This document shows positions 5,619-6,569 of a DNA stretch of 6,569 nt, piece after piece (positions within the stretch are counted from its first letter, which is position 1; each line of letters begins with the position of its first letter). Source of the DNA: Weeksellaceae bacterium (lineage in GTDB: Bacteria; Bacteroidota; Bacteroidia; Flavobacteriales; Weeksellaceae); NCBI GenBank assembly GCA_022701475.1, contig JAKOOI010000310.1:1-6569 (forward strand), given 5' to 3'. Made by a program: the position numbers and the translations under genes. The notes below the pieces were generated by a model. That model did no database searches. It had not been told where the DNA came from and saw nothing but the letters and a program-made list of their open reading frames with translations.

Positions 5619-5656
5619 AAAAAGGGAATTTCCACAGTTGGAAATTCCCTTTTTTT
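5619..5656. terminator. Bidirectional terminator between convergent genes
   Basis: Bases 5619-5633 pair perfectly with 5640-5654 (15 bp) around an ACAGTT loop. Seven T's (5650-5656) serve the rightward aminopeptidase transcript, and five A's (5619-5623) give a T run for the leftward transcript. The stop codon of the DUF2383 gene (complement of 5655-5657) abuts the stem, so that gene's hairpin begins right at its stop. Confidence 0.9.
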
Positions 5657-6170
5657 AATTCGTATAATCTTTTTCACGGTTATCGGGATCACCCTTTGCA
5701 CGGTCTCCTTCTTCTTTATAATCGATCATCTGTTTAAACTGGTAATAGGAATCCTTGATGTTTTTCAGGTGTTCTGATACCACATCCAGGCTTTTCTGGC
5801 TGAGCTTCCCGCTGTCGATGGCATTCTGATACGCTTCGATGGCTGCTTTCTCCCCGAACACCACATTCTCAATAGTAGCATCCTGAATGTTGTTCAGTCC
5901 TATGGTAAATGAATTCCTGATATCAATCCACGTACGATGGAGCGCTCCTGCTACCGTAGTGGTATCGGACGGGTCACCTCCGTTGTCCTGAATCAGGTTC
6001 ATCAGTTCATTTTTCATGATGGTTCCCAGCGAGTGCATACGCGCATAATCGGTTTTTACGGCAGGATAACTTTCCCATACTTTAGCCTCTACGCGGGAAA
6101 AGCCTTCCTGGCGGTCGTTAATAATGTGCAAAAGATCATTCAGTACCGATACTTCTTCTTTATTTTCCAT
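5655..6170 (-). CDS. PA2169-family four-helix-bundle protein (DUF2383)
   Basis: The protein has 171 residues when started at the ATG complementary to 6168-6170. It matches the DUF2383/PA2169 family: an N-terminal helix with VLNDLLHIINDRQEGF (9-24), a long second helix, the signature GGDPSDTTTVAGALHRTWIDIR (64-85, seen as GGDPSD then VAGALHRTW), and a late helix with EKAAIEAYQNAID (107-119). The C-terminus (about 152-171) is short, charged and probably disordered. The family is ferritin-like in fold, with no firmly known reaction; stress-related roles are suggested in some species. No signal peptide or membrane segment is seen, so it is cytoplasmic. An in-frame upstream ATG at 6224 would add 18 residues, but these lack family character and would use up the promoter region, so the inner start was chosen. 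It is convergent with the aminopeptidase gene and divergent from the HAD gene. Confidence 0.88.
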   Translation of the reverse strand: MENKEEVSVLNDLLHIINDRQEGFSRVEAKVWESYPAVKTDYARMHSLGTIMKNELMNLIQDNGGDPSDTTTVAGALHRTWIDIRNSFTIGLNNIQDATIENVVFGEKAAIEAYQNAIDSGKLSQKSLDVVSEHLKNIKDSYYQFKQMIDYKEEGDRAKGDPDNREKDYTN

Positions 6171-6290
6171 AAGATATATTTTTTGGTGTGTTACAGGCGG
6201 TGCAAGAATTATACCTAGCTTCAAAAATGCCCGGCTGTCCTGAAATAATTATGAACGGAATATAACAGCATACTGATCCCTGTGAAAATA

Positions 6291-6323
6291 TTTGTCCGTA
6301 TTTTTACAGACTGTATAACCTTT
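6291..6323 (+). promoter_or_regulatory. Tentative promoter of the HAD hydrolase gene
   Basis: TTTG (6291-6294) is followed after 21 bases by TAACCTTT (6316-6323), a two-mismatch version of TAnnTTTG. The element ends 15 bases before the start codon, nearly the same layout as the aminopeptidase promoter. It is a weak match and is offered as the best candidate in this short divergent region. Confidence 0.3.
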
Positions 6324-6338
6324 TACCAATAAAAAGCA

Positions 6339-6569
6339 ATGGATTCAAGACCTGCTATAAAGGCCGTATTTTTCGATGTCGACGGCACACTTTTCAGCTT
6401 TGTAACCAATACCGTTCCTGATTCTGCACGAAATGCGCTGAGAAAACTCCGCGAAAAAGGAGTAAAAGTAATTGTGGCCACCGGCCGTTCCATTAATTCT
6501 CTGGACCATATTAAAGATATTGATTTTGACGGGTTCATCACCTTCAACGGCGGATATTGTGCCACGGCC
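6339..6569 (+). CDS. HAD-superfamily (Cof-type, IIB) hydrolase, N-terminal part
   Basis: The first 77 codons are present and the gene runs off the right edge without a stop. Motif I is AVFFDVDGTLFSF (9-21), with the nucleophile D13 and acid/base D15. VIVATGRS (44-51) follows about 30 residues later, the usual Cof-type arrangement where the Thr lies in motif II. FDGFITFNGGY (63-73) matches the segment leading into the C2B cap of HAD-IIB proteins. Such enzymes are cytoplasmic magnesium-dependent phosphatases, often on sugar phosphates or flavin-type substrates; the cap that sets specificity is outside the window. The start is supported by an A-rich leader and by the family's usual few residues before motif I. 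It is divergent from the DUF2383 gene, with 168 bases between the starts. Confidence 0.88.
   Translation, partial: MDSRPAIKAVFFDVDGTLFSFVTNTVPDSARNALRKLREKGVKVIVATGRSINSLDHIKDIDFDGFITFNGGYCATA

Noticed and set aside
5937..6218. 93-codon plus-strand frame opposite the DUF2383 gene
   Set aside because: It is antisense to the well-matched DUF2383 protein and shows no family features.
1..6569. Mobile element, CRISPR array, phage, toxin-antitoxin or defence system
   Set aside because: No transposase or integrase genes, no spaced repeats, no paired small genes, and no nuclease or other defence domains were seen on either strand.

Overview
The window looks like a chromosomal segment of a Bacteroidota bacterium, most likely a Flavobacteriia member close to Chryseobacterium (inference). 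Several genes start a few bases after a TAnnTTTG-type -7 element, with no Shine-Dalgarno sequence and an A/T-rich leader, as is usual in that phylum. Protein content and intergenic style fit as well. No tRNA, rRNA, CRISPR array, transposase, integrase or phage gene was found, and base use is even across the window.

Layout, left to right. (1) The 5' end of a minus-strand lipoprotein gene, probably a PQQ-dependent sugar dehydrogenase, runs off the left edge. (2) After about 300 non-coding bases comes a complete minus-strand gene for a cytoplasmic GH13 subfamily-5-type alpha-amylase with all catalytic and calcium-site residues. (3) A divergent plus-strand gene encodes a 201-residue protein of unknown function and ends at a strong terminator. 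(4) A DUF892/YciE-YciF ferritin-like protein with a lysine-rich N-terminal tail, again with its own terminator. (5) A Crp/Fnr-family regulator with an FNR-like recognition helix, but without the cAMP-phosphate arginine or the FNR iron-sulfur cysteines. (6) A non-coding stretch of about 370 bases with hairpins and two abutting palindromes, then a type I methionine aminopeptidase of the Bacillus/Staphylococcus-like branch, with the best promoter in the window. (7) A shared bidirectional terminator separates it from a convergent DUF2383/PA2169-family four-helix-bundle gene. (8) The 5' end of a HAD-IIB (Cof-type) phosphatase runs off the right edge.

The genes look like separate transcription units: most have their own terminator or promoter, and none overlap. 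No obvious multi-gene system is present. A loose common theme is carbon storage and stress or stationary-phase physiology: intracellular glucan breakdown, two helical-bundle stress-type proteins, a Crp/Fnr regulator and a sugar-phosphate-type phosphatase. The regulator sits directly downstream of the DUF892 gene, and both have inverted repeats upstream, so local regulation is possible but not shown.

The points most worth a second look are the unknown 201-residue protein, the atypical Crp/Fnr sensor with its upstream inverted repeat, the basic tail on the DUF892 protein, and the palindrome clusters in the amylase leader and before the aminopeptidase gene.
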